A stretch of DNA of 64,000 nucleotides from Paenibacillus bouchesdurhonensis (GCF_900155685.1 NZ_LT732547.1:70478-134477); one strand, 5' to 3'. Positions 37,308 through 46,303 are shown, numbered from the stretch's first letter. The notes: a model not told the origin generated them from the letters alone. Made by a program: numbers and translations.

Positions 37308-38113
37308 TGAAGACCAAGTCGCATCCGCTTCTCGGATTCCATTCGCTGCTGATGATGGTGTTTATATACGTACCGATCGCTTTTATTATTGCTTATTCGT
37401 TTAATAGTTCACGTCTAGCTGCGGATTGGAGCGGCTTCACGCTGGACTGGTACGTCTCTTTATTCAAAAATCGGCGGGTCATTGAGGCGCTGAGCAACAG
37501 CCTGATCGTTGCGGGGGTATCTACCGTAGTGTCCACAATTTTGGGGACGATGGCGGCTTTGTCGATGAAAACGCTGAACCGCAAGATGCGGGCCGGCATG
37601 GGCGGACTGCTCTACTTGCCAATTATTATTCCGGATATTATTATGGGTTTATCTTTGCTAGTCCTGTTTACTCAATTTCACATTCCGATGGGGAAGTTGA
37701 CGATTATATTAGCTCATATTACGTTTAGTATGTCTTATGTGTATGTCGTGGTCAGCACGCGGCTGGCCGGCATGGGCAAGCAGCTGGAGGAAGCCGCGAA
37801 TGACCTGGGGGCGAGCGCATGGCAGACGTTCCGTTATGTCACATTTCCGCAAATCATGCCGGGCATCGTGGCTGGAGCGCTTATTGCCTTTACACTATCT
37901 TTAGATGACTTCATGGTAAGCTTCTTTGTAAGCGGGCCAAGCTCGACGACGCTGCCTATTTATATATATGGGCAAGTAAAACGCGGTATTTCCCCGGAAA
38001 TTAATGCACTTTGTACAATTTTGATCGTAGTAAGCATAACGCTGATTTTGCTTGCGCAATATATTTTGAATCGGGGCAAAGGGCAGAAGAAACAATCCAT
38101 CCTCCCATTCTAA
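37307..38113 (+). CDS. potC: Spermidine/putrescine ABC transporter permease PotC
   Basis: 268 residues, six membrane helices, EAA loop EEAANDLGASAWQTFRYVTF and the characteristic FTLSLDDFMVSFFVSGP segment of PotC. Coupled to potB (TGATG). Confidence 0.92.
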   Translation: MKTKSHPLLGFHSLLMMVFIYVPIAFIIAYSFNSSRLAADWSGFTLDWYVSLFKNRRVIEALSNSLIVAGVSTVVSTILGTMAALSMKTLNRKMRAGMGGLLYLPIIIPDIIMGLSLLVLFTQFHIPMGKLTIILAHITFSMSYVYVVVSTRLAGMGKQLEEAANDLGASAWQTFRYVTFPQIMPGIVAGALIAFTLSLDDFMVSFFVSGPSSTTLPIYIYGQVKRGISPEINALCTILIVVSITLILLAQYILNRGKGQKKQSILPF

Positions 38114-38129
38114 TGTGAGGTAGTTAAAG

Positions 38130-38146
38130 CGTTTTGAAAAAACGCA
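38130..38146 (+). repeat. Perfect small inverted repeat between potC and potD
   Basis: GCGTTTT-GAA-AAAACGC, 17 bases after the potC stop. No T-run follows, so it is more likely an mRNA hairpin or protein site than a terminator; a stabilising hairpin before the binding-protein gene would fit (inference). Confidence 0.4.
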
Positions 38147-38229
38147 CATCGGAAGGCTGAGCTTCGGTGCTGAAAAGTTGACTTTTTGAACGTGGTTTAA
38201 CTAGGTGATTAAAGAGAGGAGACCAAGAG

Positions 38230-39276
38230 TTGAAAAGAATGAGATGGGCCGGCGTGCTGCTGGCGAGTATGTTAGTAATATCCCTACTGTCCGGATGCGG
38301 ATCATCTGGGAAGCAGACGCTGAATATATACAGCTGGGCCGATAACTTTGATGTGGATGTATTGGCCGATTTTGAAAAGCAATATGATGTAAAAATTGTG
38401 TATGATGTATTTGCCAACAATGAGGATTTGCTTGCGAAGATCAAAACGGGCGGCAGCGGCTATGATCTGATTCAACCATCCGATTACATGGTAGACACTA
38501 TGATTAAGGAGGACTTGCTCGCGCCGTTGAATATGGAGAATATTCCGAATTTCGAGAATATCGATCCTGCGTTTAAGGATCCGGTGTTTGATCCGGGCAA
38601 CAAGTACTCCATCGTGTATATGACCGGTGTAACAGGAATTGCATACAACAAGAAATACATCAAGGATGAAATCGATAGCTGGGAAGACCTCTGGAACCCG
38701 GCGTATAAGGGGAAAGTGCTCCTGCTCGACGATAACCGGGAAGTGATCGGGATGTCGCTGAAAAAGGCTGGCAAATCGAACAGCTCCATGGATGAAGCGG
38801 AAATTACCGCCGCGGTGGATGATTTGAAGCAGCTGCTGCCGAGCGTGCTTGCTTTTGATACCGATAATATCAAGAATAAAATGATTCAGGAAGAAGGCTG
38901 GATCGGCACGGTGTGGTCTGGCGATGCATCTCTGATTGCCAAGGACAACCCGGACGTGGCGTATGTCGTGCCTAAAGAAGGCGGAACGATCTTCGCGGAT
39001 AACTATGCTATTCCGAAGGACGCGAAGAATCAGGAGCTGGCGGAGAAATTCATCAACTATATGTTGGAGCCTGAGGTTAGCGCGAAAAATTACGAATCGA
39101 TTGGATATAGCGATCCGAATATTAAGGCAAAGGAATTCCACAGCGAAGAATATAATGCCGATACGATGATCAACCTTTCTGTGGACGAGCTGTCCCGCAC
39201 GGAGTGGCTCGGCGACGTTCAGGATAAGCTGCAGCTTTATGACCATTTCTGGACGGAGCTGAAGAGCGGCCGCTAG
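38230..39276 (+). CDS. potD: Spermidine/putrescine-binding lipoprotein PotD
   Basis: 348 residues. Lipoprotein signal with lipobox LLSGC, lipidated Cys at residue 23, then LNIYSWADNFDVDVLADFEK as in PotD/PotF, and YDLIQPSDYMVDTMI. TTG 38230 is the start, nine bases after GAGGAGA. Separated from potC by 116 bases. A terminator follows at 39318. Confidence 0.92.
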   Translation: MKRMRWAGVLLASMLVISLLSGCGSSGKQTLNIYSWADNFDVDVLADFEKQYDVKIVYDVFANNEDLLAKIKTGGSGYDLIQPSDYMVDTMIKEDLLAPLNMENIPNFENIDPAFKDPVFDPGNKYSIVYMTGVTGIAYNKKYIKDEIDSWEDLWNPAYKGKVLLLDDNREVIGMSLKKAGKSNSSMDEAEITAAVDDLKQLLPSVLAFDTDNIKNKMIQEEGWIGTVWSGDASLIAKDNPDVAYVVPKEGGTIFADNYAIPKDAKNQELAEKFINYMLEPEVSAKNYESIGYSDPNIKAKEFHSEEYNADTMINLSVDELSRTEWLGDVQDKLQLYDHFWTELKSGR

Positions 39277-39317
39277 TAATATGATAATCCGATTATAATA
39301 AATCTGTAGTTATTTAG

Positions 39318-39351
39318 AACAGTGAGGCGTATCAGCGCTTCACTGTTTTTT
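39318..39351 (+). terminator. Intrinsic terminator of potABCD
   Basis: AACAGTGA / TCACTGTT stem extended by GCG/CGC pairs, followed by six T. Confidence 0.88.
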
Positions 39352-39440
39352 GCTGTTTGCATCTTCTGTGGATTCTAGAAGCATGATTTAACCAGAGTCG
39401 GGACATAATTCGACTATCCTAGGAAAGAGGTGAGGCACAG

Positions 39441-40232
39441 ATGATCATGTCCAAGAAGATACAAATTCGACTATGCCTGCTAGCTGCCCTGCTGTTGCCG
39501 ACAGGAATGCTTCTGGAGGGGAGAGTTAGCGAAGCTGCGGCCTCCGAGAGACTTCATGCAAGCCAGGCGCAATTCACGGTGATTGCCCCAGGAACTACGG
39601 CAGCTCCGAACCAAGGGGTTCAAGTGGAGACACGCACAATAACGAAGTCTTTACCCGGGGCTTCGATTAAAGCGGAGTATCCGCATGTTAGCGGCTTGAA
39701 GAGCAAATCTGTCCAACGGAGACTCAATTCTTTTTTCAAGGCTCGGGCAGAAGCGTTCGTGAAGAAATCGGTTCAAGAAATGAAGCAAAGCGGGCCTTCT
39801 CCCAGCGGCCATGAGTATGAATTTTTGGGCAACTACAATGTCACGTATAACAAGAATGGCATCTTGAGTCTCTATGAGCAAACCTATGCTTATACGGGAG
39901 GGGCTCATGGGAACAGCTATCGGGAGGGAATGACCTTCCGACTGGAGGACGGGAAGCTGCTTACACTTGATGAGCTGCTGCGTGCAAATCCGAATTATCG
40001 CCAAATCGTTGACCCGGCGATTGCTCAGCAGTTGCAGCAAACACAGGGGTATTTCGGTAATTTCAAAACAATTGGCCCGAATCCATCGTATTACGTCAAG
40101 GATGAGGGAGTCGTTATCTTTTTCCCGGTCTACGAGTATTTGCCTTATGTGAACGGGTTCCCGGAGTTCTATTTTCCCTTCTCACAGCTGCTTCCGGCGG
40201 GTACGAATCCGTTTGATTTCACAAGACGCTAA
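39441..40232 (+). CDS. Secreted DUF4163/DUF3298 domain protein
   Basis: 263 residues. A hydrophobic N-terminal signal (IQIRLCLLAALLLPTGMLLE, probable cleavage near SEAA) is followed by a DUF4163-like part (KAEYPHVSGLKSKSVQRRLN) and a C-terminal DUF3298 part (TYAYTGGAHGNSYREGMTFR, EGVVIFFPVYEYLPYVNGFP). This two-domain layout is found in RsiV and PdaC-type surface proteins; no catalytic domain is attached here. GAGGTGAGG precedes ATG 39441; ATG 39447 is also possible. Confidence 0.82.
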   Translation: MIMSKKIQIRLCLLAALLLPTGMLLEGRVSEAAASERLHASQAQFTVIAPGTTAAPNQGVQVETRTITKSLPGASIKAEYPHVSGLKSKSVQRRLNSFFKARAEAFVKKSVQEMKQSGPSPSGHEYEFLGNYNVTYNKNGILSLYEQTYAYTGGAHGNSYREGMTFRLEDGKLLTLDELLRANPNYRQIVDPAIAQQLQQTQGYFGNFKTIGPNPSYYVKDEGVVIFFPVYEYLPYVNGFPEFYFPFSQLLPAGTNPFDFTRR

Positions 40233-40243
40233 TAGCTTGTTTC

Positions 40244-40289
40244 GAGGCTTTCCACGGGGCGCTGACTCCATGTGGAAAGCCTCTTTTTT
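40244..40289 (+). terminator. Intrinsic terminator after the DUF3298 gene
   Basis: Perfect 12-pair stem GAGGCTTTCCAC / GTGGAAAGCCTC with a 16-base loop and six T. Confidence 0.9.
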
Positions 40290-40320
40290 GCAACAGAAAA
40301 GTAATCAACGGCCGGTTGTT

Positions 40321-40349
40321 TTGTTACTGTTATTTCGCTATGCTAATAT
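40321..40349 (+). promoter_or_regulatory. Candidate promoter of the LacI-type gene
   Basis: TTGTTA (40321-40326), 17-base spacer, TAATAT (40344-40349), about 47 bases before the GTG start and just downstream of the preceding terminator. Confidence 0.5.
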
Positions 40350-40395
40350 AAGTCGTCGAGATGAGTCGCTCTTAATTTACTGGGGAGAGTTATTT

Positions 40396-41412
40396 GTGCG
40401 AAGGAAGGTCACAATGCAGCAAATTGCCGACATGGCAGGAGTGTCAAAATTTGCTGTATCCAGGGCGCTTTCCGGTAAAACGGGAGTAAGCGAGCAAACG
40501 AGAGCATATATTGTCAAGGTCGCAGGCGAGCTGGGGTTCTTTGAAGCATCAAAGCAAACGGCAATTCGGCCCGGCTACCATTTGAGAGATGCCGAAACTT
40601 CAGGCACGGTACTTGTATTATTTCCTAATATTCGTTATCAGAACGTGGAGAATAAATACTGGGGATTCATTTATGATGGGATATCCCAAAAGCTGCAGGA
40701 TAACGGTTTGGATATGATTACATTAACCCAGCCCTTCCGCGATAGTGTCACGAAGTTGTTCAATCCGAAGATGATTCTGGGAGTCATTTGTGTGGGAACG
40801 GTGTCTACCCAGGTGCTGCTTGAACTGCAAAGCATGGAGCTACCGATGGTCATGATCGACCATATTGATCCAGCCATACAATGCGACGGCGTGTTTGTAG
40901 ATAACTACTTTATGATGAGAAAGTTAATGGCCATGTTGATTAGCAAAGGGTATCAGCGATTTCAATTTGTGGGGAAGGTTTCTTATGCCTTTAGCTTTGA
41001 AGAGCGTTGGAGAGCATTTCGGGATTCTCTTTCCGAGTATGGTATCGTACACAACCAGCTTCCTCAGCTTATGGCGTCCGAAAATCTAAATGAATATGAG
41101 GGCGTGATGTCTATTCCGCAAGAAGAGCTTCCGCAAATTTTTGTATGTGCCAATGACTGCGTAGCCTTGAGCGTGTACGATGCATTGAACGAGCGAGGTA
41201 TTAAAATTCCTACCGAGTGTGGAGTTGCGGGGTTTGACAATACGGAGGATGCTCAGCAATTGGTTCCGAAGTTAACATCAGTCCATGTTCCCAAGGAAGC
41301 GATGGGAGCCAGGGCGGTCGATCGTCTGTTGCAGCGGGTCAGAAATAGGGATGAATGTTATGAGAAAACGTTGCTGCTGGGCGATGTAGTGCTCAAGCAT
41401 TCAACGATTTAA
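40396..41412 (+). CDS. LacI-family transcriptional regulator
   Basis: 338 residues: N-terminal LacI HTH (VTMQQIADMAGVSKFAVSRA, LSGKTGVSEQTR) and a periplasmic-binding-like sensor domain (FVCANDCVALSVYDALNERG, VAGFDNTEDAQQLVPKLTSV). GTG 40396 is chosen because GGGGAG is nine bases upstream; earlier in-frame codons lie inside the preceding terminator. Its position directly before the carbohydrate cluster suggests it controls that cluster, with candidate operators at 41482-41530 or 41717-41730. The effector sugar is unknown. Confidence 0.9.
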   Translation: MRRKVTMQQIADMAGVSKFAVSRALSGKTGVSEQTRAYIVKVAGELGFFEASKQTAIRPGYHLRDAETSGTVLVLFPNIRYQNVENKYWGFIYDGISQKLQDNGLDMITLTQPFRDSVTKLFNPKMILGVICVGTVSTQVLLELQSMELPMVMIDHIDPAIQCDGVFVDNYFMMRKLMAMLISKGYQRFQFVGKVSYAFSFEERWRAFRDSLSEYGIVHNQLPQLMASENLNEYEGVMSIPQEELPQIFVCANDCVALSVYDALNERGIKIPTECGVAGFDNTEDAQQLVPKLTSVHVPKEAMGARAVDRLLQRVRNRDECYEKTLLLGDVVLKHSTI

Positions 41413-41429
41413 TATAGCTCAGGGTAAAG

Positions 41430-41454
41430 AAGAGGCGAATGCGCCTCTTTTTTT
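41430..41454 (+). terminator. Intrinsic terminator after the LacI-type gene
   Basis: AGAGGCG / CGCCTCT stem with tight loop and seven T. It separates the regulator from the carbohydrate operon, which needs its own promoter. Confidence 0.9.
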
Positions 41455-41481
41455 GTTGAATAAACATCGCTTAGGGCGCAT

Positions 41482-41530
41482 ATAACAAATAATAAATTAT
41501 ATTTAATTTGTTATTTGTTTTTGTTATTTG
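41482..41530 (+). promoter_or_regulatory. AT-rich inverted and direct repeats upstream of the carbohydrate operon promoter
   Basis: ATAACAAAT (41482-41490) and ATTTGTTAT (41506-41514) form a perfect 9-base inverted repeat with 15 bases between; TTGTTATTTG is repeated directly at 41508-41517 and 41521-41530, 13 bases apart. They lie 24-72 bases upstream of the candidate -35, a usual activator or repressor position. Confidence 0.35.
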
Positions 41531-41553
41531 ATTCGTTTAATATAATTAATATA

Positions 41554-41581
41554 TTGACATTTTGTTTTGCAAATGTATGAT
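41554..41581 (+). promoter_or_regulatory. Candidate sigma-A promoter of the carbohydrate operon
   Basis: Consensus TTGACA (41554-41559), 16-base spacer, TATGAT (41576-41581). The leader to the first gene would be about 250 bases long, including a G-rich part (41646-41685) and a candidate cre site. Confidence 0.6.
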
Positions 41582-41716
41582 TATGTTAGTTGTAATAATA
41601 TAGTCATCTGAGAATGAGGAAATAGGGGTATATCCCGGTATATAAGGGTTTTGGGAAGGTTTGGGGGAAGGTTATAGAGAGGGGGAACGCAAAGAGGAGT
41701 TTTGAGGGACATGTTT

Positions 41717-41730
41717 TGTATGCGTTTACA
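41717..41730 (+). promoter_or_regulatory. Candidate cre (CcpA) site in the operon leader
   Basis: TGTATGCGTTTACA matches the cre consensus TGWNANCGNTNWCA at every defined position except one. It is downstream of the candidate promoter, so repression would be by roadblock. A LacI-type operator for the neighbouring regulator is an alternative, as both share a central CG. Confidence 0.5.
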
Positions 41731-41838
41731 ATTTGCTAACTGTTAGTTTTTTTGGTTTATTGTTATGGTTGTTATGTTTGTTTGCTTCACCGTTCAGGGT
41801 TTTTATTTCAATGTATAGAAGAGAATGGGAGGGTTTCT

Positions 41839-43206
41839 ATGTTAAACAAAAAAATTAAACCGCTTACATTTGGTCTATTTATACTGATAATTCTTTTCGT
41901 AGGCGCTTGCTCAAGCTCCGGATCTAGCAACGGCAACTCCAGTGAGTCTGAAGGGAATAAGCCGGCCGCGACGGTTGAGAACCAATCTTCCCCTCAAGAA
42001 GAGGAAGAAGTTCCTGATCTCGGGGGGCGGGTCATTCGATTATCTGCCTGGTGGGACTTGACTCCGAATGGCGAATCGGCCAGCAGCAAAGCTGAGCTTG
42101 AACAGATCGCTGCAGTTGAAGAAAAATACAACGTAAACATTGAATTCGTGAATGTTCCTTTTGACAACTACGTAGATAAATTCACCACCACAACGCTGGC
42201 CGGAGAGCCTTTTGCCGATATTGTCATGCTCGAGAATAAAGCTGCGCTGCCAGCCATCTTAAAGGGACAGATTCTTCCTATTGATGAATTTACCGACGGT
42301 TCCAGCAATATTAATAACGAGCAAAACCTGATTAAGAAGAATGAGCCGTTGGGTGGAGGCAATTACGGATTTGGCCGTCCAGGGAATTCAGGAGTTTCAT
42401 TGATGTATAATCGTGAAATTTTTAAGCAATTAGGTTTGCCGGATCTCCAGGAGTTATATGCCAAAGGGGAGTGGAATTGGAGCAAGTTTGAGGAAATTGC
42501 GAAGCTGGCTACCAAGGACACGAATAACGACGGCAAGAACGATTATTGGGGCTTCTCTGGATGGGGACTCGATATCGCGCGTCACTTTGCCGCTGTGAAC
42601 GGAGCCAAAGCTGTCGATGATGCCGTCGGCAAAGAAGGGATCAGCGATCCGAAGATGGTCGAAGCTCTGGAGTTCATCAACAAACTATACAACGTGGATA
42701 AGGTTGTTAAGGTGAAAACCGGCAACCGCATGGAATGGACGGAGATGGAAACCTTTAAGGATGGGGACGTAGCCATGTTTATCGCTGCGGAATGGATGGT
42801 AGGAGATCTGCAATTTGATTTCAGCATCGTACCGATTCCAAACGGGCCTCAGGGCTCTGACAAATATGTATTTGCAGACTCTGCCGGTCAAGGCTTCTTC
42901 ATCCCTAAGGGCGTAAAGGATCCCCAGCTTGTTTATAAAATCTACGAAGAAATGGTGGATATTCCTCCGCTTGAGGATTTCCCGGGACAAACGTGGCTTG
43001 AGGGGATCTACAAGCATCAGGAAGACATTGATATGGTTGTCCAGCATATTTCGGGTCGAGGGATGCCGGCTCTGGAAGATGCTTACCCGGACTTCCCGCT
43101 TTCTAGTGTAGTGGAGGATATTATATCCAAGAATGCTTCTGTCACTTCAACCATAGATAAATACAAGCAGCAGGCTCAGGCGGCTGTCGATGCATTAGGC
43201 AAGTAA
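41839..43206 (+). CDS. Sugar ABC solute-binding lipoprotein (family 1)
   Basis: 455 residues with signal PLTFGLFILIILFVGAC (lipidated Cys 24), a Ser/Asn/Glu-rich linker, and a CUT1-type binding domain (LTPNGESASSKAELEQIAAV, FADIVMLENKAALPAI, SLMYNREIFKQLGLP). ATG 41839 is chosen, with GGGAGGG just upstream, giving a correct lipoprotein signal. First gene of the 13-kb operon. A hairpin follows at 43221. The substrate is unknown; permeases at 46304 and 47275 are probable partners. Confidence 0.9.
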   Translation: MLNKKIKPLTFGLFILIILFVGACSSSGSSNGNSSESEGNKPAATVENQSSPQEEEEVPDLGGRVIRLSAWWDLTPNGESASSKAELEQIAAVEEKYNVNIEFVNVPFDNYVDKFTTTTLAGEPFADIVMLENKAALPAILKGQILPIDEFTDGSSNINNEQNLIKKNEPLGGGNYGFGRPGNSGVSLMYNREIFKQLGLPDLQELYAKGEWNWSKFEEIAKLATKDTNNDGKNDYWGFSGWGLDIARHFAAVNGAKAVDDAVGKEGISDPKMVEALEFINKLYNVDKVVKVKTGNRMEWTEMETFKDGDVAMFIAAEWMVGDLQFDFSIVPIPNGPQGSDKYVFADSAGQGFFIPKGVKDPQLVYKIYEEMVDIPPLEDFPGQTWLEGIYKHQEDIDMVVQHISGRGMPALEDAYPDFPLSSVVEDIISKNASVTSTIDKYKQQAQAAVDALGK

Positions 43207-43220
43207 GCTGTTCGCTTATG

Positions 43221-43254
43221 AGGAACCTCGTCTGGAAATACAGGTGAGGTTCCT
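43221..43254 (+). other. Intercistronic hairpin after the first binding-protein gene
   Basis: AGGAACCTC / GAGGTTCCT with a 16-base loop and no T-run. Such hairpins after binding-protein genes often stabilise the 5' transcript and cause unequal expression (inference). Confidence 0.5.
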
Positions 43255-43338
43255 TCCAGCTATGCATAATTCTCATCCCTGGAGTATTAGAGCAAGGGAT
43301 GGCGTGAGTCATGTTTTGTAATGACTGGGGGACTGACA

Positions 43339-46290
43339 TTGAAGAAGTTAGCCAGACAACTAGGCATAGCCATGCTGCTCGCAGCTATGGTGATCGCTCC
43401 ATTTCCTTCGATCTATGCGGCTTCGGTTCAGCCGGCAGAGGGGGATATTCAGGATGGAAATGAGGGCTTGAATAGCGTGGAGCAAATTTTGAAAGTGAAT
43501 TCCGGATATAGCGAACGTACTTTATATTCGGAGTACGTGAAAGAGTATGAAGACGCATCCACCCCGCATACGGAAATCGTGATCGAAGCCGGCAATTACT
43601 CCTTGTCCGCAGGAATGACGCCTGTTGTCGAAGAGAATTTCGAGGGAATGCCCGGAAAATCTTTGCGTACGGGAGAGGAAGGGCAAGTTTCCTGGGAGAT
43701 TCATGTCGCCGAAGGAGGATTGTACCATTTATCCGTGCAGTACTATCCCGTGGAAGGAAAAAGCACGGATATTCAGCGTTCCTTACTCATTGATGGACAA
43801 TTGCCTTATTTTGAAGCCGCTTTCTTGAAGTTCCCCCGTGTATGGGGCAACCGTTACGAGGAAGTGAAGGTGGATAACCAAGGGAACGAAATTCGGCCTC
43901 AGCAAATCGAGACTCCTCTTTGGCGCAGCATGACCGTTCAGGATACGGACGGAAAATATTCGAAGCCGTATCAATTTTATTTGTCTGCTGGACATCACGA
44001 GATCACTTTGATCTCGCAGCGGGAGCCAATGATGATCAGAGAGCTTAAATTTTATCAGGAGCCGGAAGCTCCGTCTTATAAGGAGGCGCTTGCCGCTTGG
44101 CAGGCTCAAGGGGCAACTCCGGCAGTGAAGCAAAGAATCGAGCTTCAGGCGGAGAATGCGAGCCATAAATCCTCGCCCACTTTATATCCGCTGACGGATC
44201 GCTCCAGCCCTGCTGTATATCCGTACAGCCCGTCGGTGGTGAAAATGAATACGATTGGCGGAAATAATTGGCGTCTGTCGGGACAGTGGATTTCTTGGAG
44301 AGTAGAGGTGCCGGAGAACGGGCTTTACCATATTGGGATGAATGCCAAGCAAAACTTTGTGCGAGGGACGTATTCGGCCCGAAAGCTGCAAATCGATGGC
44401 ATAATACCGTTTCAAGAGGTGGAGGAAATTAAGTTCAAATACAAGGATTCCTGGCGGCTGGAGGTGCTGGGCGAGGTGGAGGAGCCTTATCTATTCTACC
44501 TGACCAAGGGGACGCACGAGTTGTCTTTGGAGGTGAACCTCCAGAGCATGGCGCCGCTGATTCATGAAGTGGAGCAGAGCCTGCTTAATATCAATGCTTT
44601 ATATCGCAAAATTCTGATGATTACCAGCTCCAGCCCTGACGCCTTCCGGGATTATCAGTTGGACAAGAAGATTCCCGGGTTGAAGGAGAGTCTTGAGACC
44701 GAGCGAGATCGGCTTGATCAGGTCATTCTCGGACTTAAATCGATGGCCGGGCAGCGGGGCGACCAGGAGGCTTTGCTGCTCACGATGCGCGATCAACTGG
44801 AGGATATGCTTGATCGGCCGGATAGAATACCGCGGCAGCTTACGTCATTAAAGACCAATGCGGGAGGCTTAGGCACCTGGATGTTGAAGGCCAGGGAGCA
44901 GCCACTGCAATTGGATGCCCTATATATTCTGTCGCCGGATGAGAAGTTTCCTGATACGGGCCGCTCCTGGGCCGCTAAGGCTGTCCATGAACTATCTACG
45001 TTTTTCAGCTCCTTCTTCATCGATTACAACAAGATTGGCGATGTCACCGTCGGCAAAGATGCGCGTTCGATCACCGTCTGGATGGGAGCAGGGCGTGATC
45101 AGGCCAATACGCTAAAGGCGATGATTGATGAATTGTTTACTCCGGAATCCGGGATTCAGGTCAATGTTGAGCTGGTTCCTATGCATACGCTGCTTCAGGC
45201 GACTCTAGCGGGTCAAGGGCCGGATATTGCGATGGGTGTCAGCAATGACATTCCTGTCAACTATGCGATGCGCAATGCAGTCAAGGATCTCACGCAATTC
45301 GGTGATTTCAAGCAGACAGCAGAGCGATTCCGAGCCAGCGCGATGCTCCCCTATCAGTATGAGCAGGGCGTATATGCCCTGCCGGAGCAGCAGACCTTCA
45401 GCATGCTGTTCTATCGCAAGGACATTATGGAGGAATTGAAGCTTGCGGTACCGCAGACATGGGATGAGGTCTACAGCATGCTGTCGGTTCTTAGCAAGGG
45501 GCATATGCAATTCGGGCTGCCGCTTACGCTGCAGCCGCAATACGCGGGCCAGAACATTCCGCCCAATCCGGTCTATGGCTCTCTGTTGTTCCAGAATGGC
45601 GGTGAATTCTATCGCTATGGCGGGGCGGAATCCGATCTGGATTCCAAGATCGGTATTGAAGCCTTCAAGACTTGGACGGAGTTTTACAGCGATTACAAAC
45701 TGGATAAGGAGTTCGACTTCGCGAACAGATTCCGTACCGGGGAAATGCCGATCGGCATTGCTGACTACACCATGTATAACCAGCTGTCTGTATTTGCGCC
45801 TGAAATCAATGGATTGTGGGAGTTCACGACGATCCCCGGCGTGTTGGGGGAGGACGGGGTCGTTCACCGGGATACACCCGCTAGCGGCACGGGCCTGATC
45901 ATGCTCAAAGGGATCAGGGATGATGAAGCGGGTTGGGAATTCATGAAATGGTGGACCAGCGAGGAGATCCAGACTCGCTTTGGGCGCGAGATGGAAGGAC
46001 TTATGGGGGCCGCGGCACGTTATCCGACGGCGAATATGGCCGCGCTGGAGCAGCTTCCTTGGCCGATTCAGGACTACCGGAGCTTGTCGGCCCAGCTGGA
46101 TTTTGTGCGAGGCGTACCCGAGGTGCCGGGGGGATACTTTACGGGAAGGCATTTGGTGAACGCCTTCTATCAGGCGGTCAATGAGGATACGCCTGCCCGT
46201 GAAGCCATTATGGATTATGTGGAATACATTCAGGATGAGATTGCCTTGAAGCGCAAGGAATTCGGGCTGTCTAATTCCCGGGATAGATAA
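43339..46290 (+). CDS. Secreted two-CBM-like plus solute-binding fusion protein (983 residues)
   Basis: Signal peptide (KKLARQLGIAMLLAAMVIAP, cleavage near IYAAS) without a lipobox Cys. Two tandem beta-sandwich modules of carbohydrate-binding type follow: about 70-245 (VSWEIHVAEGGLYHLSVQYY) and about 265-420 (ISWRVEVPENGLYHIGMNAK), each with the 'W-V-EGGLYHL' signature. A helical segment (about 420-560) leads to a family 1 solute-binding domain (about 570-960; ITVWMGAGRDQANTLKAMID, LAGQGPDIAMGVSNDIPV, YALPEQQTFSMLFYRKDIM). TTG 43339 is preferred, seven bases after GGGGG. Binding proteins are usually 400-450 residues, so this is an unusual fusion. Confidence 0.85.
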   Translation: MKKLARQLGIAMLLAAMVIAPFPSIYAASVQPAEGDIQDGNEGLNSVEQILKVNSGYSERTLYSEYVKEYEDASTPHTEIVIEAGNYSLSAGMTPVVEENFEGMPGKSLRTGEEGQVSWEIHVAEGGLYHLSVQYYPVEGKSTDIQRSLLIDGQLPYFEAAFLKFPRVWGNRYEEVKVDNQGNEIRPQQIETPLWRSMTVQDTDGKYSKPYQFYLSAGHHEITLISQREPMMIRELKFYQEPEAPSYKEALAAWQAQGATPAVKQRIELQAENASHKSSPTLYPLTDRSSPAVYPYSPSVVKMNTIGGNNWRLSGQWISWRVEVPENGLYHIGMNAKQNFVRGTYSARKLQIDGIIPFQEVEEIKFKYKDSWRLEVLGEVEEPYLFYLTKGTHELSLEVNLQSMAPLIHEVEQSLLNINALYRKILMITSSSPDAFRDYQLDKKIPGLKESLETERDRLDQVILGLKSMAGQRGDQEALLLTMRDQLEDMLDRPDRIPRQLTSLKTNAGGLGTWMLKAREQPLQLDALYILSPDEKFPDTGRSWAAKAVHELSTFFSSFFIDYNKIGDVTVGKDARSITVWMGAGRDQANTLKAMIDELFTPESGIQVNVELVPMHTLLQATLAGQGPDIAMGVSNDIPVNYAMRNAVKDLTQFGDFKQTAERFRASAMLPYQYEQGVYALPEQQTFSMLFYRKDIMEELKLAVPQTWDEVYSMLSVLSKGHMQFGLPLTLQPQYAGQNIPPNPVYGSLLFQNGGEFYRYGGAESDLDSKIGIEAFKTWTEFYSDYKLDKEFDFANRFRTGEMPIGIADYTMYNQLSVFAPEINGLWEFTTIPGVLGEDGVVHRDTPASGTGLIMLKGIRDDEAGWEFMKWWTSEEIQTRFGREMEGLMGAAARYPTANMAALEQLPWPIQDYRSLSAQLDFVRGVPEVPGGYFTGRHLVNAFYQAVNEDTPAREAIMDYVEYIQDEIALKRKEFGLSNSRDR

Positions 46291-46303
46291 TGGGGGGATA
46301 TCT

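Noticed and set aside
38302-39246. 314-codon antisense frame over potD
   Set aside because: Ile/Arg/His-rich non-protein composition with no motif, contained in potD.
40213-40395. Extended start of the LacI-family gene
   Set aside because: It would run through a strong terminator and the gene's likely promoter; GTG 40396 has a proper RBS.
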